DNA of 64,000 bases from Chitinophagaceae bacterium IBVUCB2 (GTDB taxonomy: Bacteria; Bacteroidota; Bacteroidia; Chitinophagales; Chitinophagaceae): positions 1,736,001 through 1,800,000 of the forward strand of contig NFUV01000001.1 in assembly GCA_002127295.1 (NCBI GenBank), given 5' to 3'. The position numbers were made by a program, and so were the translations under genes. Under the pieces are notes generated by a model, which saw nothing but the letters and a program-made list of their open reading frames with translations, ran no database searches and was not told the origin of the DNA. This document shows positions 51,369 through 62,500 of this stretch, one piece after another (position 1 is the first letter of the stretch; each line of letters opens with the position of its first letter).

Positions 51369-53564
51369 CTATTTTTTTAAATGAATACTCACTAAGTCGC
51401 TTCCTCCTTCATCATATTGATCTCTCAAATCAATTGCCTCCTCAAGTAAATTAAATGCTTCTTCCTTTCGTCTGTTTCGGAAATGATTTACAATTTGATC
51501 ATGCATTTGTAATAATCTGTGTCCGTCTGTCGGATTTACTTTAACAGCTGTATCCGATGCCATTTTCACAGTAAACAAAGTAATCAAAACGGGGTATTGA
51601 TCAGTAAGCACTTTAAGCTTTTGGGTTGCATGAATTTTAAGCAACGGATCATCTTGATTTTTGGAATCCCCTAAATATCTTTTCATTGCAGTTACATCTT
51701 CTGTACCGATCAAGTCAGGATACTCACCAATAAGAATGGAAGCAAAAATTATTGACATCTCATCTTCATCAACATCGTCAGAAACTCGTTCCGCTTGTTC
51801 GAATGCAGAAAATGCATTTGTTCCAAATTCTTCCCATTTTTCTGAATCGCTGTTTTCTGTTCCCAGGGAGTTTATTTTTTCAATTTCTTTTTTTGCTGAC
51901 TTAAAAAAGAAATCTCGCTGCTTTTCAGTAAAGTTGCTTCCCAGCATCTGTTCTAAACATTTTGACAAATATTCAAGAGCTTTTGAATCTTTGTTTCCCC
52001 TGCCTAAAAAAATCTTCTTGCTTTTAGATTTATTATTCCTTGGGTAAACCTTTATTTCAAAAACTTCATCAATACCTAATGTGATATCAAAAACTATATC
52101 ACTTCCTAAAGACAAATCTTCTTCAATAGTAAAGAAACCCATCGTTTGTTTTTCTTTTTTCCCCTCTTCCACATCTGCGTAAATTCCCACTTTTACAATC
52201 TTTTGATTATTTACAGTTGTTTTTAAAACTTCCTGTTTGTTTGCGGGAAGGGGCATTTGCTTTTCAATAATTTTATGAAAATGTCCATCTTCCAACTCAA
52301 CAAAATAATTATGGTTTGTGCTGTATGAAATTTCACCAATAGTAGTTTCCCCATGTACTGGAACTTCGTATTCATCACCCATTCTATGTGATAGAATGGC
52401 TGCCCCTTCCGCTATGGCAAGCATTGGCTTTTCAGAAACTTTTATTTTGCTTATTCCATATTTTTCAGAAAGCATTTGCTTTACAAGCGGAATACAGGAT
52501 GTTCCTCCAACTAAAAGAATACTATCAACCATTGTAATCTCGTAACCAACTTCTTTAAAAAGCGTTTCGATTAATTCAATGCTTCTTTCGATAAAAGGGG
52601 CTGCAAGTTTTTCAAATTCTTCTCTGGAAATAGAAACATCAATATCAATCACATCTCCATTTTCATCTTCTAAAAGGTTATCAATTATTATGGGAGCGAT
52701 TTTTGCAGAACTCAATTGGATTTTCGCTGCCTCAGTTTGAAAACGGATTTGCCCTTCAAACAAAAATCTCTTTTTATCAGAAAGTCTTTCAATCAAACTT
52801 TTGATATCTTCAATATTGTATTGTGTAGAAACCTTTTTTAAAACAACTTCTTGTAATTTTCTATCTAAATCATCACCTCCTAACCATCTGTCACCCCCAG
52901 TACCAGCTTCCATGTATTGACCGTCAACGATATTTAAAATTGAAAGATCAAATGTCCCCCCTCCGAAATCATAAATCATTACCGTTTTGGCATCACCTGC
53001 TTTTAAATTATCAACTCCGTATGCTATCGCTGCAGCGGTTGGTTCAGCTAAAAGTTTTTGGACTTTTAGGCCTGCAAGTTGAGCCGCGACTCTTGTGGCA
53101 TTCTTTTGTTTTTCCGTAAAGTAGGCAGGAACAGTGATAACAGCATGAGTAATTTCGTCACCCAGTTTTTCCTCTGCATCTTCCTTTAACTTTTTTAAAA
53201 TCTCTGCGCTTATTTGTTCAGGTGTGTATTGTTTACCGCCTAAAACAACTGCAACTGCATCCTCCGTTCCGCTCTTTAAAGACGTAATTCCAAATTTATA
53301 ATAAGGACTGTGCATCATGTCTTGCACCATTTTATCATTCGCAGCACCTCCCATCAATCTTTTTACAGAAAGAATTGTATTAATAGGATCAGCTGTCAAA
53401 AGTTGATAAGCGTTTCTACCTACTAAAATTTCTTCCTTACGTAACCCTACACAAGAACGTGTAAGTTCTTCATTTTCTTTATTGCGAATTATTTTTACTG
53501 CTGTGTCTTTGAATGCAACAACAGAGTTTGTTGTTCCTAAGTCGATGCCTATGGCTTTTTTCAT
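51369..53564 (-). CDS. Accessory Hsp70 (DnaK-like) chaperone
   Basis: A 731-residue Hsp70 with an intact ATPase domain: phosphate-1 GIDLGTTNSVVAF (5-17), the connect/phosphate-2 segment IYDFGGGTFDLSIL near 200 and LLVGGTSCIPLVKQML near 350. The substrate-binding beta domain follows near 395-510. The C-terminal 200 residues are helical but unlike DnaK, with a repeat-like tail and no EEVD or Gly-rich end, and they make the protein about 90 residues longer than DnaK. Divergence from DnaK and the operon with membrane proteins mark it as a dedicated rather than housekeeping chaperone. First gene of the seven-gene run. Confidence 0.93.
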   Translation of the reverse strand: MKKAIGIDLGTTNSVVAFKDTAVKIIRNKENEELTRSCVGLRKEEILVGRNAYQLLTADPINTILSVKRLMGGAANDKMVQDMMHSPYYKFGITSLKSGTEDAVAVVLGGKQYTPEQISAEILKKLKEDAEEKLGDEITHAVITVPAYFTEKQKNATRVAAQLAGLKVQKLLAEPTAAAIAYGVDNLKAGDAKTVMIYDFGGGTFDLSILNIVDGQYMEAGTGGDRWLGGDDLDRKLQEVVLKKVSTQYNIEDIKSLIERLSDKKRFLFEGQIRFQTEAAKIQLSSAKIAPIIIDNLLEDENGDVIDIDVSISREEFEKLAAPFIERSIELIETLFKEVGYEITMVDSILLVGGTSCIPLVKQMLSEKYGISKIKVSEKPMLAIAEGAAILSHRMGDEYEVPVHGETTIGEISYSTNHNYFVELEDGHFHKIIEKQMPLPANKQEVLKTTVNNQKIVKVGIYADVEEGKKEKQTMGFFTIEEDLSLGSDIVFDITLGIDEVFEIKVYPRNNKSKSKKIFLGRGNKDSKALEYLSKCLEQMLGSNFTEKQRDFFFKSAKKEIEKINSLGTENSDSEKWEEFGTNAFSAFEQAERVSDDVDEDEMSIIFASILIGEYPDLIGTEDVTAMKRYLGDSKNQDDPLLKIHATQKLKVLTDQYPVLITLFTVKMASDTAVKVNPTDGHRLLQMHDQIVNHFRNRRKEEAFNLLEEAIDLRDQYDEGGSDLVSIHLKK

Positions 53565-54532
53565 TGTTTTTATTATGTGATGAATAAGACTTATACGCTG
53601 GGGAATAAATAGTGAGGTGGAAAATGTCTAATCTTTGGTAGATGGGCTTGAAAGCAATTTGGTTTTTGCAAAGCCTTCATTTGGAGTTGCATGTTAAAGG
53701 TTTTGGTTAGTACTCAATATACGAACAGTCTCCCATAGCTTAACAAACAATGATAATATTTTAGGAAGTGGTGTAACTTTTTAGTCACTGATATTAATAC
53801 TTATTGACTATTAATAGGTTATAAAATCCCGGTCCTTCGAAAATTTGAAGTCTTTTCTCTCTCCCTTCATCTTATTACTATGGGCATGTTTTAAGGAAAA
53901 AATTATACTTATAGTTTATTTATATCAATCTTCGAGATGTGAGTCATTATTCAAAGGCTAACAAAGTAGGCCACTGTGAATCAGTACTAATGGACCTTAA
54001 GTAGAAACTTATAATGAATTGTGTGAAAGTGTTGGTTAAAAGTCTGGAGATGTCAATTCATAATCCTAAATAGCTCCAATATGTGAAAAATAGGACGAAT
54101 TTGCGGATAGTCTGGTCCTTAAATCCATCAGCCTTGGAGGATAAAATCACTATATAATCAGAAAGAAGGGAAACGACCTTAGCGGAACTGGATAAACAAG
54201 TGCTTGTGAGACTTATGGGACCAGTATCCGTGAATGCTCTACACGTATGAGTTGTAGTTGGGTTAATGTTGACCACCCTTCCTTATTTTCCTTAATAGAA
54301 AACTAATATTTAACATGCAAGGCATCACTTAAGACCGGCTACTAAATAATTTCAAAGCAACAATAAAAAGCCCATGTGAAACGGTACAACAAAAAGCTCA
54401 CCACCAGCAAAATTCTTACCATGGCGAGATACAAGCGGTTTATAATATATCTCTTTCAGGAAACTCTCTATTTGGACAAAAATTGAATTGACGTTGTTGA
54501 TCAGATCGACATACGAGATTCTTATAAGAGCC
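53565..54532. other. Gene-poor AT-rich gap between the Hsp70 and BREX operons
   Basis: About 970 bases without a convincing gene. Two minus-strand open frames (54058-54276, 72 codons; 54352-54534, 60 codons) have no protein-like features. No tRNA, CRISPR-like repeat or clear terminator is evident to me. Both flanking operons point away from it, so it must hold their promoters and perhaps control sites; no full TTTG/TAnnTTTG pair was found for either. Confidence 0.5.
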
Positions 54533-54763
54533 ATGAACTCTCCGGTTGAGCAAAAGGAAGGTTTATTGACAGAAATCTTGGACTACTTTAGATTTATCCT
54601 TAATTTGATCATTTTCAATATTATTGATGGAATGAATATCGTATTATCGCAGGAACACAGTTCCATAGAAGATGAGCTCATCTCTTTTATACGTTCGTGT
54701 TTGGATAAGGGAAAAGATGTAACAATGGTAGCCTATCGACGCTATGAGCAGCCGCACCCATAG
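54533..54763 (+). CDS. Small hypothetical protein upstream of BREX
   Basis: A 76-residue ORF from the ATG at 54533 (MNSPVEQKEGLLTEILDYFRF), ending VTMVAYRRYEQPHP. It reads as two amphipathic helices flanking a hydrophobic stretch, IILNLIIFNIIDGMNIV-like, and has reasonable codon use. No family is recognised. Its position, 62 bases before brxA on the same strand, would suit a small BREX regulator, but it may be a chance ORF. Confidence 0.35.
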   Translation: MNSPVEQKEGLLTEILDYFRFILNLIIFNIIDGMNIVLSQEHSSIEDELISFIRSCLDKGKDVTMVAYRRYEQPHP

Positions 54764-54825
54764 AATAACCTGGTTTTGTGTATTTAATTTGAGGCTGGTT
54801 TTTTAAAAGCAATAGAAATAAAAAA

Positions 54826-55554
54826 TTGAAGAAATTTAAATCGATACATACAAGTAGAACAATGATGTTCGCTGAGTTAGAAAAAGTCATGGACTATTCT
54901 TGCGATGGCGATAATTTTCTCGAATCTCTGGGTCAGAATGTAACTGGTAAAAAATCAAGTTCTGGTGTTGAAAAAACAGGCAACTATTTGAAAAGGCTAT
55001 ATGGCTTTGATATGAATTATCACCCATTTAAAGCATTCAGATATTTCTGGAAACTTGCAGATTCTAAGGATAAAACATTACTGGCTTTTGTCTATGCTAT
55101 TAATCATGATGATTTGCTTGCAGAAAGTATTCAAGTATTGCATGTAATAAAGCCAGGTGAAAAAGTAGGGATAGAATTGTTTGAAGAGGTGATTGAAAAA
55201 TATCACCCTAATCAATATTCTGCAAATACCCGGAAGTCCATGGCACAAAATATTGCCAGCTCATGGAAACAGGCTGGCTTTATTGAAGGGAAAGTAAAAA
55301 ATATAAGAAGGCAGCCTGAAATAAGTTTTAGGGTTGCATGTTTTGCTTTTTTAATGGCTTATCTCAAAGGAGATAGAGGCGATTTTATCTGGAATAGCAT
55401 AGGGGTAAAGGCACTATGCCTTTATGAAAGCAAGCTTAGAGAGTTAGCTATTGAATGTGCAAAGAGAGATTTAATGCAATACCAGTATGCCGGTAGCGTA
55501 ACTGCTATCGCTTTTAATAATTTACTAAATAAAATTGGAATTGATGCAATCTAA
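54826..55554 (+). CDS. brxA: BrxA-like (DUF1819-type) BREX protein
   Basis: A 242-residue protein placed exactly where BrxA stands, before brxB. It is helical and basic, with a likely winged-helix DNA-binding part (STKKTI-like segment ANTRKSMAQNIASSWKQAGFIEG near 145). Sequence similarity to well-known BrxA is not strong by eye, so the name rests largely on position. The frame opens with a TTG at 54826; an ATG at 54862 (MMFAELEKVMD) is the alternative start, but the conserved-looking residues before it favour the TTG. It overlaps brxB by 11 bases. Confidence 0.7.
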   Translation: MKKFKSIHTSRTMMFAELEKVMDYSCDGDNFLESLGQNVTGKKSSSGVEKTGNYLKRLYGFDMNYHPFKAFRYFWKLADSKDKTLLAFVYAINHDDLLAESIQVLHVIKPGEKVGIELFEEVIEKYHPNQYSANTRKSMAQNIASSWKQAGFIEGKVKNIRRQPEISFRVACFAFLMAYLKGDRGDFIWNSIGVKALCLYESKLRELAIECAKRDLMQYQYAGSVTAIAFNNLLNKIGIDAI

Positions 55555-56089
55555 AATAGATCAATTGTTGACCGCTTTTGAAAAGGTAGTAAAAGAACCT
55601 TGGTCATCTGCTTTGTCAGGTCAGGAACGAATTTGGTTTTTGGTGTATGATCCCGCCGAGCAACGCAAAGTAGATTTGCGATTGGGTGATTTTGAAACGG
55701 CTACTTTGAAGGCACGGAAAAAATGGAAAGGAATTTCGTTAAAAAATTGCTTTCCTTCCTGGATGGCTAATCATGAATACAGGGAAGATTATTTTAAAAA
55801 TCCTGAATACATAGTTGACCAATTGGAAGCTGAGTTTATTCCTTTTGCCATCCAGTTTTTAAAAGATGAATTAAAGAAGATTGAACAAGATCAGGATACA
55901 TTGATTACTATTAAAGACGTATCCGCTTTATTTGGTTTTGTTCGCTTGTCGGAAATACTTAAAAGTTGTGATAAAGATTTTAAAGGGCGTATGCTTATCT
56001 TTTTCCCCGGTGAATTTGAACACAATCATTATCGCTTACTGGATGCAAGAGATGGATGGGATTACTTAGCCAGACCAATAACATTATAA
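55544..56089 (+). CDS. brxB: BrxB (DUF1788) BREX protein
   Basis: About 181 residues from the ATG at 55544; a TTG three codons earlier is less likely. The DUF1788 pattern is clear: IWFLVYDPAEQRKVD near 30, a central TIKDVSALFGFVRLSEIL and the ending RMLIFFPGE...NHYRLLDARDGWDYLA. BrxB is required for BREX defence, with unknown biochemical role. It starts inside the brxA stop region and is followed by brxC after 10 bases, so translation is coupled. Confidence 0.92.
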   Translation: MQSKIDQLLTAFEKVVKEPWSSALSGQERIWFLVYDPAEQRKVDLRLGDFETATLKARKKWKGISLKNCFPSWMANHEYREDYFKNPEYIVDQLEAEFIPFAIQFLKDELKKIEQDQDTLITIKDVSALFGFVRLSEILKSCDKDFKGRMLIFFPGEFEHNHYRLLDARDGWDYLARPITL

Positions 56090-56099
56090 AATAACTGCA

Positions 56100-59000
56100 A
56101 TGAAGAATAAAGAATTATTTACACTGAATCCGGAGCAAGTAAACCTGAAAAACGAAGGTGTTGCGAAGATCAGAACCATTAATGAAAAGGAAGATCTTTC
56201 AATTGTTGAATATGAATTGAAAACTTTTGTATGTGAAGGAGAATACCATGATGGTTTAAAAAAGATACTGGAATATTATCTTCAAAATTACACAAGTACA
56301 GAGCAGTCTGCTTTTTGGGTAAGTGGTTTTTATGGCAGTGGTAAATCACACTTAGTAAAGATGGCCAGTTATCTCTGGAATGATTTTGAATTTCCTAATG
56401 GCAAAACTGCACGTAGCATCAAACCTTTGCCACAGGATATTCAGGACTTGTTTGTAGAAATAGACCGTAAACAAAAAATTCAGGGTAAACTTTCCATTGC
56501 AGGTACGTTACGGGATTTTCCATCTAAGGATATTCGATATTCTTTTTTACAAATATTCCTGAACTCATTGGGGCTGCCACAGCAATACCATCATTTCAAG
56601 TTTGTTTACTGGGCAAAGAAAGAAGGCATTTATGATAATCTAAAAGCATTGGTAGAAACTGCGGGTAGAGATTTTAAAAAGGAAATTGAAAATCTTTTTG
56701 TTTCACCTGTGCTTGCAAAATCGGTACTCGAACTCATACCGGAGATGGCGGAAAATGAGATGAAATTGAAAGAGCTTTTTAAAGCACAATTTCCAAGAGT
56801 GGAAACCATCGGGCGGGAAGATTTTGTAAAGACAATCAGAGAAGAAATTCTTCCACTTTCTTTTGATGGTAAAATCCCTTGTACGATTATCATATTGGAT
56901 GAAGTGCAACAGTTTATCGGCCAGGATAGCAACCTTGCTTTTGATGTTCAACTATTAGCTGAAGATCTTTGCTCAAGATTTGATGGGAAATTTTTGTTGG
57001 TTGGTACTGGTCAAAATGCTTTGACAGATACACCCAACTTGCAACGATTGATGGCAAGATTCCGTGTACCTATTCAATTAACAAATACAGACATTCAAAC
57101 GGTAATCCGTAAAACAATTTTAGATAAAAAACCATCTGCCGCTGCCGTACTTAAAACTAAATTGGATAGCTCGTCCGGAGAAATATCCCGAAATTTAGAA
57201 GGAACTGTATTCGGTTACATAACGGATGATAAAAATACTTTAGCAGCAGATTATCCCTTGCTGCCTTCTACAAGAAAATTGTGGAATAAAGTACTGCAAG
57301 TAATAGATGTGGCGGGTACATCAGGCCAACTCCGCAATCAATTGCGGATTATTGATGACAGTTTAAAATCCATTGCAGACTTAGAAGTAGGTCAAATTGT
57401 TCCTGCTGATTTTATCTTCAATCAAAATCAAACCCAGCTTATTCAGTCAGGTCTTTTACTCAATGATACCAGTAATCTTATTCAGGAAAGAAAATCAAAA
57501 GGTGGTGATGCTGAAATAGAAGGCAGAATATTAAGTGCCGTTTTCCTGTTAGATCAAATCACTTCAAACATTCCAGATACAGGAATAAAATCTAATGAAA
57601 ATACTATTGCTGATCTTTTAATTAATAATCTTAATGCAAATAGCGATGCATTTCGTACTAAGGTAAAAGTATTAATCAAAAAGTTGGTAGATGAAAAAGT
57701 ACTCATGCCAATAAATGATGAATACAAACTGCAAACTAAGATTGGTGCTGAATGGGAACAAGAGTTTACAAAGCAATACATCAAACTCAATAACTCTGGT
57801 GATGATCAGATACAAGGCTTGAGAAGAGAAAAAATAGTAGCTCTCTTCAAAGAGAAGACAAAAGGTATTAGCGTAACCCAGGGTAATTCAAAAATGGTTC
57901 GTGAATTTGAATTGTGGGATAAAGACACTATGCCCAATACTGAACATAAATTGAATTTATGGATAAGGGATGGATGGTTTGAAAATGAAACGGCTGTAGA
58001 AAATGAAATTCGAGGAGCCGGACAAAATGCACCCTTAGCTTATGTATTTGTAAAGAAATTCCGGGACCCGGAATTGAGAACGGAAATTATTAAATTCCTG
58101 GCCACCGGCCTGGCTATAAATGCAATGGGACTTCCTGCTACACCTGAAGGCGAACAGGCAAAAAGAAGTATGGAAACCCGGCAGACAAATGCAAAAAATA
58201 CCATTCAGGATTTAGTAGAAAAAATATGCCTCGATGCTGTAGTATATCTCGCCGGTGGCAATAACATTCAGTCCGGCACATTGAAAGAGAATATTGAAGA
58301 AGCCTTTAGCAGTATTGCTGACCGCCAGTTCCAGGAATTTAAAAGTAAGGCCGATTTTATGAATTGGGGGCAAGCCCTAACCAAAGCCCTTGCTGGCAAT
58401 CCTGATGCTTTGAATGTTACCAGCTACTCCGGTGATGTAGATAAACATCCTATTGCTTCCGAAATCCTTCGGTTCATGGGCAATTCAAGTAAAACAGGTA
58501 AAGACATCCGAAATCAATTCATGAAAGCTCCTTATGGTTGGAGCCAGGATGCGATTGATGCCATCCTGATTATGCTTAAAAACATGCAGCATATTTCCAC
58601 AACCGAAACAAACTTAAATGTTGCCAGAATTAATCCGGCTGCTTTCAAAAAGGAGATACATATTTTAGGTGCAAAAGAAAAAATTGCCATTCGCAAATTG
58701 TTTCAGGATGGCGGTATTACCTGCCCTCCCAATCATGAAATATTTCCGTATTCAAACGAATACCTTGATAGGCTGAAAACATTGGCTGCCCAGGTAAGTG
58801 GTGATGCCCCACGACCTGAACCTATCAACATAGATTTCATTAAAGAAATTGAGAATAAAGAAGGCAATGAAAGACTGTTGGAAATTCTCCAGCAAAAGGC
58901 TGACTTGCAAGCTAAGTTTAGTGATTGGAGTGCTAAAGCAAAACTGGTAAATGTAAGAGAACCGTTGTGGAATTTGTTGGGTGACTTAATAAACCATGCA

Positions 59001-59534
59001 CCGGATGAACCCGAAATGGAACAACTTAAAAATGAAGCTGCTGCCATCCGGGATAATCGCTTGCTGCTTCAGGAGCCCGACCCTATACAATCTGTGTTAA
59101 ATGCAATTACAGAAAACTTAGTAGGCATTCTGAACAGTAGGAAGCAACAGTACAATGCTATATACGATCAAAAAATGACAGATCTACAGGCAAGCGAATA
59201 TTTCAAAAAACTAACACCAGAGCAGAAGCACAGTATTTTGGCAAAGCATCAATTGCTTACAAAACCGGAAATAAAAGCTCTGGATGCTCATGCCTTGCTT
59301 AATCAATTACAAAAAGCATCATTATATACCTGGGATACTAAAATAGCGGCTTTATCCGGGCAATTTCAATCCGCTTTTGACGATGCCATTTTATTATCGG
59401 CTCCGCAAGCAAAAACATACAGCCTGCCACGTAAAACAATCAGCAATCAGGCAGACATTGATGCTTATGTAGCAGAACTGAAAACAGAATTAGAAACCCT
59501 ATTGAAAGAATCAAGCTCAATCATTTTAAAGTAA
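56100..59534 (+). CDS. brxC: BrxC/PglY-family BREX ATPase
   Basis: A 1144-residue AAA-type ATPase. Walker A is GFYGSGKSHLVKM near residue 75 and Walker B TIIILDEVQQFIG near 262, followed by sensor-like LLVGTGQNAL near 300. The C-terminal half has no assigned fold. Length fits BrxC (about 1200). BrxC is one of the core BREX components that couples recognition of unmethylated phage DNA to inhibition. Its TAA stop shares a base with the pglX ATG. Confidence 0.95.
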   Translation: MKNKELFTLNPEQVNLKNEGVAKIRTINEKEDLSIVEYELKTFVCEGEYHDGLKKILEYYLQNYTSTEQSAFWVSGFYGSGKSHLVKMASYLWNDFEFPNGKTARSIKPLPQDIQDLFVEIDRKQKIQGKLSIAGTLRDFPSKDIRYSFLQIFLNSLGLPQQYHHFKFVYWAKKEGIYDNLKALVETAGRDFKKEIENLFVSPVLAKSVLELIPEMAENEMKLKELFKAQFPRVETIGREDFVKTIREEILPLSFDGKIPCTIIILDEVQQFIGQDSNLAFDVQLLAEDLCSRFDGKFLLVGTGQNALTDTPNLQRLMARFRVPIQLTNTDIQTVIRKTILDKKPSAAAVLKTKLDSSSGEISRNLEGTVFGYITDDKNTLAADYPLLPSTRKLWNKVLQVIDVAGTSGQLRNQLRIIDDSLKSIADLEVGQIVPADFIFNQNQTQLIQSGLLLNDTSNLIQERKSKGGDAEIEGRILSAVFLLDQITSNIPDTGIKSNENTIADLLINNLNANSDAFRTKVKVLIKKLVDEKVLMPINDEYKLQTKIGAEWEQEFTKQYIKLNNSGDDQIQGLRREKIVALFKEKTKGISVTQGNSKMVREFELWDKDTMPNTEHKLNLWIRDGWFENETAVENEIRGAGQNAPLAYVFVKKFRDPELRTEIIKFLATGLAINAMGLPATPEGEQAKRSMETRQTNAKNTIQDLVEKICLDAVVYLAGGNNIQSGTLKENIEEAFSSIADRQFQEFKSKADFMNWGQALTKALAGNPDALNVTSYSGDVDKHPIASEILRFMGNSSKTGKDIRNQFMKAPYGWSQDAIDAILIMLKNMQHISTTETNLNVARINPAAFKKEIHILGAKEKIAIRKLFQDGGITCPPNHEIFPYSNEYLDRLKTLAAQVSGDAPRPEPINIDFIKEIENKEGNERLLEILQQKADLQAKFSDWSAKAKLVNVREPLWNLLGDLINHAPDEPEMEQLKNEAAAIRDNRLLLQEPDPIQSVLNAITENLVGILNSRKQQYNAIYDQKMTDLQASEYFKKLTPEQKHSILAKHQLLTKPEIKALDAHALLNQLQKASLYTWDTKIAALSGQFQSAFDDAILLSAPQAKTYSLPRKTISNQADIDAYVAELKTELETLLKESSSIILK

Positions 59535-62500
59535 TGGCAGTACTTACACCACAACAACGAAATACTTTAGAGTCAGCTGTAAAGCAGGCCCGAAAGATGG
59601 CTGAAGCAGGAGCTTTCAATGCTTTACATGGCTTGGCTGTGGATAGTAATGCCCCATTCCCACACATGACAAGCGAAGAGAGAAACCTTCGCAATAGTCT
59701 ATGGGCAAAGGCAAAACTATTGGGTGACAAGCTTGATGAAAAGAACGAAAGAAAAATTGAACACCTTACTTATGAGTTAGCTTACGAAACCTGGCATAAA
59801 ATGTTGTTTGCAAAGTTTCTTGAAGCAAATGGCTTGCTCATACACCCGGATGGAGTAGGTGTAACAATGGAAGATTGCGAAGAGTTGTGCAAGGAAGAGG
59901 GCTTTGTTGACAAATGGGATGCTGCTGCCAATTATGCCTCCAAAATGCTGCCTGCTATTTTTAGAACAGGTGATCCATTAATGCAAGTGGTGTATGCAAC
60001 AGACGAAAGAATTAAACTGGAAGAAATTATTGATGCCTTGGAAAATCAAATCTTCATTGCCGAGGATGCATTGGGTTGGGTATATCAATTTTGGCAAAGC
60101 GAAGCCAAGGCCGCCATTAATGCCAGTGGTGATAAAATTGACGGGGAAAAACTACCTGCCGTTACGCAGTTATTTACCGAACCTTACATGGTTCATTTTC
60201 TTATAGACAATACATTGGGTGCATGGTGGGTAAACCGCAACCCTGGTGTAAAGCCACCGGTGAAATTTGAGTATTTGCGTTTGCTTGAAGATGGTAAACC
60301 GGCAGCAGGTAAGTTTGAAGGATGGCCCGATAAAACTGCCGGAGTAACTGCATTAGACCCTTGCATGGGCTCCGGTCATTTTGTGGCATCACTGTTTGGG
60401 GTATTTGCTGCATTACGTATGCACGAAGAAGGGTTGACCAAAGAACAGGCAACGGATAAGGTAATTGCAGAAAATTTGCATGGTTTAGAGTTGGATGCAA
60501 GATGTACGCAAATTGCCGCATTTAATTTGGCGTTAACTGCCTGGAAGTTTTGTGGACATTACAAAGAACTACCCGAAATGAACCTGGCTTGCAGCGGTAT
60601 TGCACCAAAAGGAAAAGTTGAAGATTGGGTGAAGTTGGTAGGCAAAGTCGAAAGAGCTGATGATAAACTTCGTTTGGAAAACGGGATGAAGATGTTATAT
60701 CAACATTTCCAGTTAGCTCCTGAATTAGGTAGCTTGCTCGATCCTTCTACTATTAAAGCCGATGCATTTACAGCAAGTTTTGACCAATTACAACCTGTTC
60801 TTAAAAAAGCATTAGAAAATGAAGCGGATACAGAACAATTAGAACGTGGTGTAGTGGCTGCTGGGATTGCAAAAGCAGGACAATTGTTGGCTAAGAAATA
60901 TACTTTGCAGATTACAAATGTGCCGTATTTGGGTAGAGGCCGGCAAAAAGAGAATGGCGAATTGGCTAATTTCTGCACTGTAAACTTTCCATTATCAAAA
61001 GGAGAATTGGCCAATGTGTTTTTTGAAAGGATGTTAAAGTCAAGCCAGGGAACAGCTTGCTCAGTAATGCCACAAAACTGGTTGTTTCAAGCGACTTATA
61101 AAAAGCACAGGGAAGATTTATTAAAAAAATGGAAATGGAACTTTATTGTAAAGTTTGGACCAGGTGCTTTCAGTCAAATTTCTGGTGAAGTAGTTAAAGC
61201 TATTTTGGCAGCAGTTTCGAAACAAAAACCATCTGATGAAGATTCTTTTTTTGGCATTGATGCCTCTAAAGAATCCAGTGTTGCTTTGAAAGAAGATGCA
61301 GTAAAGTTTAACAGCACTATTTCTTTAACTCAAAAGAGTCAACTAAATAATCCAGATTCAAAAATTATTCTTGAAAATTATACAAGTAATAGTGGAGTTG
61401 GGCTGCTACAATTGAATATTGATTCTTATCAAGGAATAAAAACAGGCGATGATAATAAATTCAAATTTCTATTTTGGGAAAATAAATCATCAGAAAATTG
61501 GAGGTTAACATATGGTGGCCCTTTTTCTTTAAGCAAAGATGGATGTCATTATATATTAAATTGGAATAATAACGGTAAAGATTTTGCAAGATTTCAAGGG
61601 CAAAAAGCATTTACTAAAACCGGATTCTACTTAACTAATGTTGGACGTCTACAAGGTTGTGAGTTTTACGCTAAACCGTTTACAAGTGAAATAACTGTAT
61701 TGATTCCAAAGGGGAATATCAAACCTGAGGTTGTCTATTCATATATTCTTTCCGAAGATTATGAAAATGAGTTAAGAAAAATTGATCAAAATTTGGCAAT
61801 ATCAACAGCCTCGGTTGGTAAAGTTCCATTCGATTTAGTCCGCTGGGAAAAAGTTGCTTCCGAAAAATACCCCAACGGCATACCCAAACCCTACAGCGCT
61901 AACCCGACCCAATGGCTATTCCACGGTCACCCGATCACAACAGAAAACCCCTTACAAGTAGCTTTAGCAAGAATATTGGGTTATCGCTGGCCAGCAGAAA
62001 GTGATGCAGAAATGGAATTGGCTGATGAAGCCAGAACCTTAATCGAGGCCATAAAAGCATTTGATTATCTAACCGATGACGATGGTATTTTCTGTATTCC
62101 ATCTGTTAATGCAGAAGAAGCAGGTGCAGATAGATTTAGGTCTTATTTGCAGCAGGTCTTTGCTGGCGAATGGAACAATCAAACCATTACACAACTCTTA
62201 GCCAAAGAAGGGGCAACTTCATCCAATCTGGAGGATTGGCTTCGCAAAGAATTTTTTATTCAGCATTGCAAACTGTTTCAAAACCGCCCTTTCATCTGGC
62301 ATATTTGGGATGGCCGCAATGATGGTTTTTCTGCCCTGGTCAACTACCATAAATTAAATAAAGAGAATTTATCAAAACTCATTTACACATACCTTGGCGA
62401 TTGGATACGTATGTGCGAAGCCAAAAAGAAAGCCGGTGAAAGCGGAGCAGAAGGTTTGCTAAGTTCCGCACAAAAACTCAAAGAAAATTTAGAAGCAATT

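Noticed and set aside
54058-54276. 72-codon minus-strand ORF in the island gap
   Set aside because: No recognisable features and poor codon pattern; not supported as a gene.
54352-54534. 60-codon minus-strand ORF in the island gap
   Set aside because: Overlaps the somewhat better plus-strand ORF at 54533 region and shows no domain or signal.
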